NCBI GenBank assembly: GCA_944393345.1
Contig: CALXZW010000024.1
Location: 1 to 15,359, forward strand
From: an uncultured Clostridia bacterium
GTDB taxonomy: Bacteria > Bacillota > Clostridia > TANB77 > CAG-508
Reading direction: 5' to 3'
DNA: 15,359 nucleotides
The stretch's first letter is position 1; each line of letters begins with the position of its first letter. Of the stretch, positions 14,708 to 15,359 are shown piece by piece. The notes below the pieces were generated by a model. That model saw only the letters and a list, made by a program, of their open reading frames with translations. It was not told where the DNA came from and ran no database searches. Made by a program: the position numbers and the translations under genes.

Positions 14708-15359
14708 CTATCTTACATTATCGTCTTCTCGTTCTTGTCGTTCTTGTTCTTTTTTCTTTTCTATTTCTGACTGTCTAGTACCTTCCCAATTTAATTTATC
14801 ATTTTCCAAAATGACTTTTCCAGCTGAAAACTTGTCCACTCTATCTGTCATTTCTTTCATTTTTGAAATTATTTCTGACCTATTAATATCTCCATTTGTC
14901 ATACTTTTTGCCAAATCTCCTAAAAAATCTTCATAATATATATAGTGGTCAAAATTTTCATCTAAGCTATTTTGTCCAAAAATATCCCCATCTTCAGAAA
15001 TAAAACTTTTATATTCTTCATCTCCTGGTTCTCCCATATATACTCTTGTTGTAACCCCCATATCTTTATCATAGCTTATCCCAGTCTTTACTTCTTCTGG
15101 ATTAACATTAAATGCATCAGCAACTTTACTTCTTAGGACTCTCCCTTGTAACTCATTTATTCTTATTGCTAACTCTTGTAATTGGATATTTGATAAATCA
15201 TTTGCCCCTTGCAAATCTTTTTTTATAGAATCTAATTCTTCTTTTATTTCTTCATTAATTCCTAATTCTTTCAAAGTTTCTCCACTCTTCAAAGCTTCAT
15301 CTAGTGAAACTACATTTTTACTATCAATAAATTCTGCAAAAGCTTTTGCTCCTGAAAAG
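14708..15359 (-). CDS. Protein of unknown function with charged, coiled-coil-like tail (N-terminus cut by window edge)
   Basis: The frame stays open from the stop at 14708 to the window edge, so at least 216 residues are present and the true start lies outside. A TTG at 15290-15292 could be mistaken for a start, but the upstream sequence (SGAKAFAEFIDSKNVVSLDEA) continues smoothly in frame. The N-terminal part is rich in Leu, Glu and Lys, with heptad-like spacing (EEIKEELDSIKKDLQ). The middle is acidic (GEPGDEEYKSFISEDGD), and the last 25 residues are almost all charged (EIEKKKEQERQERED). No membrane segment or catalytic motif is seen. I do not recognise it. Confidence 0.75.
   Translation of the reverse strand, partial: FSGAKAFAEFIDSKNVVSLDEALKSGETLKELGINEEIKEELDSIKKDLQGANDLSNIQLQELAIRINELQGRVLRSKVADAFNVNPEEVKTGISYDKDMGVTTRVYMGEPGDEEYKSFISEDGDIFGQNSLDENFDHYIYYEDFLGDLAKSMTNGDINRSEIISKMKEMTDRVDKFSAGKVILENDKLNWEGTRQSEIEKKKEQERQEREDDNVR

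Noticed and set aside
14708..15292. Complete gene starting at TTG 15292
   Set aside because: The same frame continues upstream to the window edge with consistent protein-like sequence, so this is an internal TTG of a longer gene.
1..15359. CRISPR arrays, rRNA or complete insertion sequences
   Set aside because: No regularly spaced direct repeats, rRNA-like stretches or transposase motifs were seen on either strand.

Overview
The window is very AT-rich and reads as an uncultured, low-GC Clostridia-type Firmicute. Evidence: a near-canonical SpoVT (endospore lineage), the large Firmicute-type class III fructose-1,6-bisphosphatase, strong GGAGG ribosome binding sites, AGA as the main arginine codon, and the recD2-comF neighbourhood. 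Nearly every gene is on the minus strand, so transcription runs right to left. No CRISPR array, rRNA, tRNA or complete insertion sequence was recognised.

Layout in the direction of transcription: a coiled-coil-like protein cut by the right edge (14708-15359); a lone plus-strand 49-residue gene (14553-14702), divergent from an S66 LD-carboxypeptidase (13407-14489); a 58-bp palindromic repeat (13343-13400); a small membrane-anchored, glycosyltransferase-like protein (12944-13294); recD2 helicase (10624-12849), broken by three +1 frameshifts; comF (9978-10613), with no normal start codon; about 0.85 kb of decayed coding sequence; fbp; spoVT; an overlooked 41-codon, strongly basic small ORF with its own terminator (6254-6379); alaS of an unusual short type, with a textbook promoter; a HIT-family hydrolase; a sortase; a bidirectional terminator; ligA; an 81-residue unknown protein; and folD, cut by the left edge.

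The main functional themes are DNA maintenance and uptake (LigA, RecD2, ComF), central metabolism (Fbp, FolD), translation (AlaRS), spore development (SpoVT) and the cell wall or surface (LD-carboxypeptidase, sortase).

The most notable signal concerns the codon CGG. In recD2 each frameshift is one extra C just before a conserved glycine GGN codon, in helicase motifs I, Ia and V. Each therefore creates an in-frame CGG codon at which a +1 shift restores the protein, giving a full 740 residues. By manual scan, no other recognised gene here uses CGG in frame, except the 41-codon small ORF, which has three. This could be recoding at a poorly read codon, a set of mutations, or sequence error. The sequence alone cannot decide, but the coincidence deserves a check.
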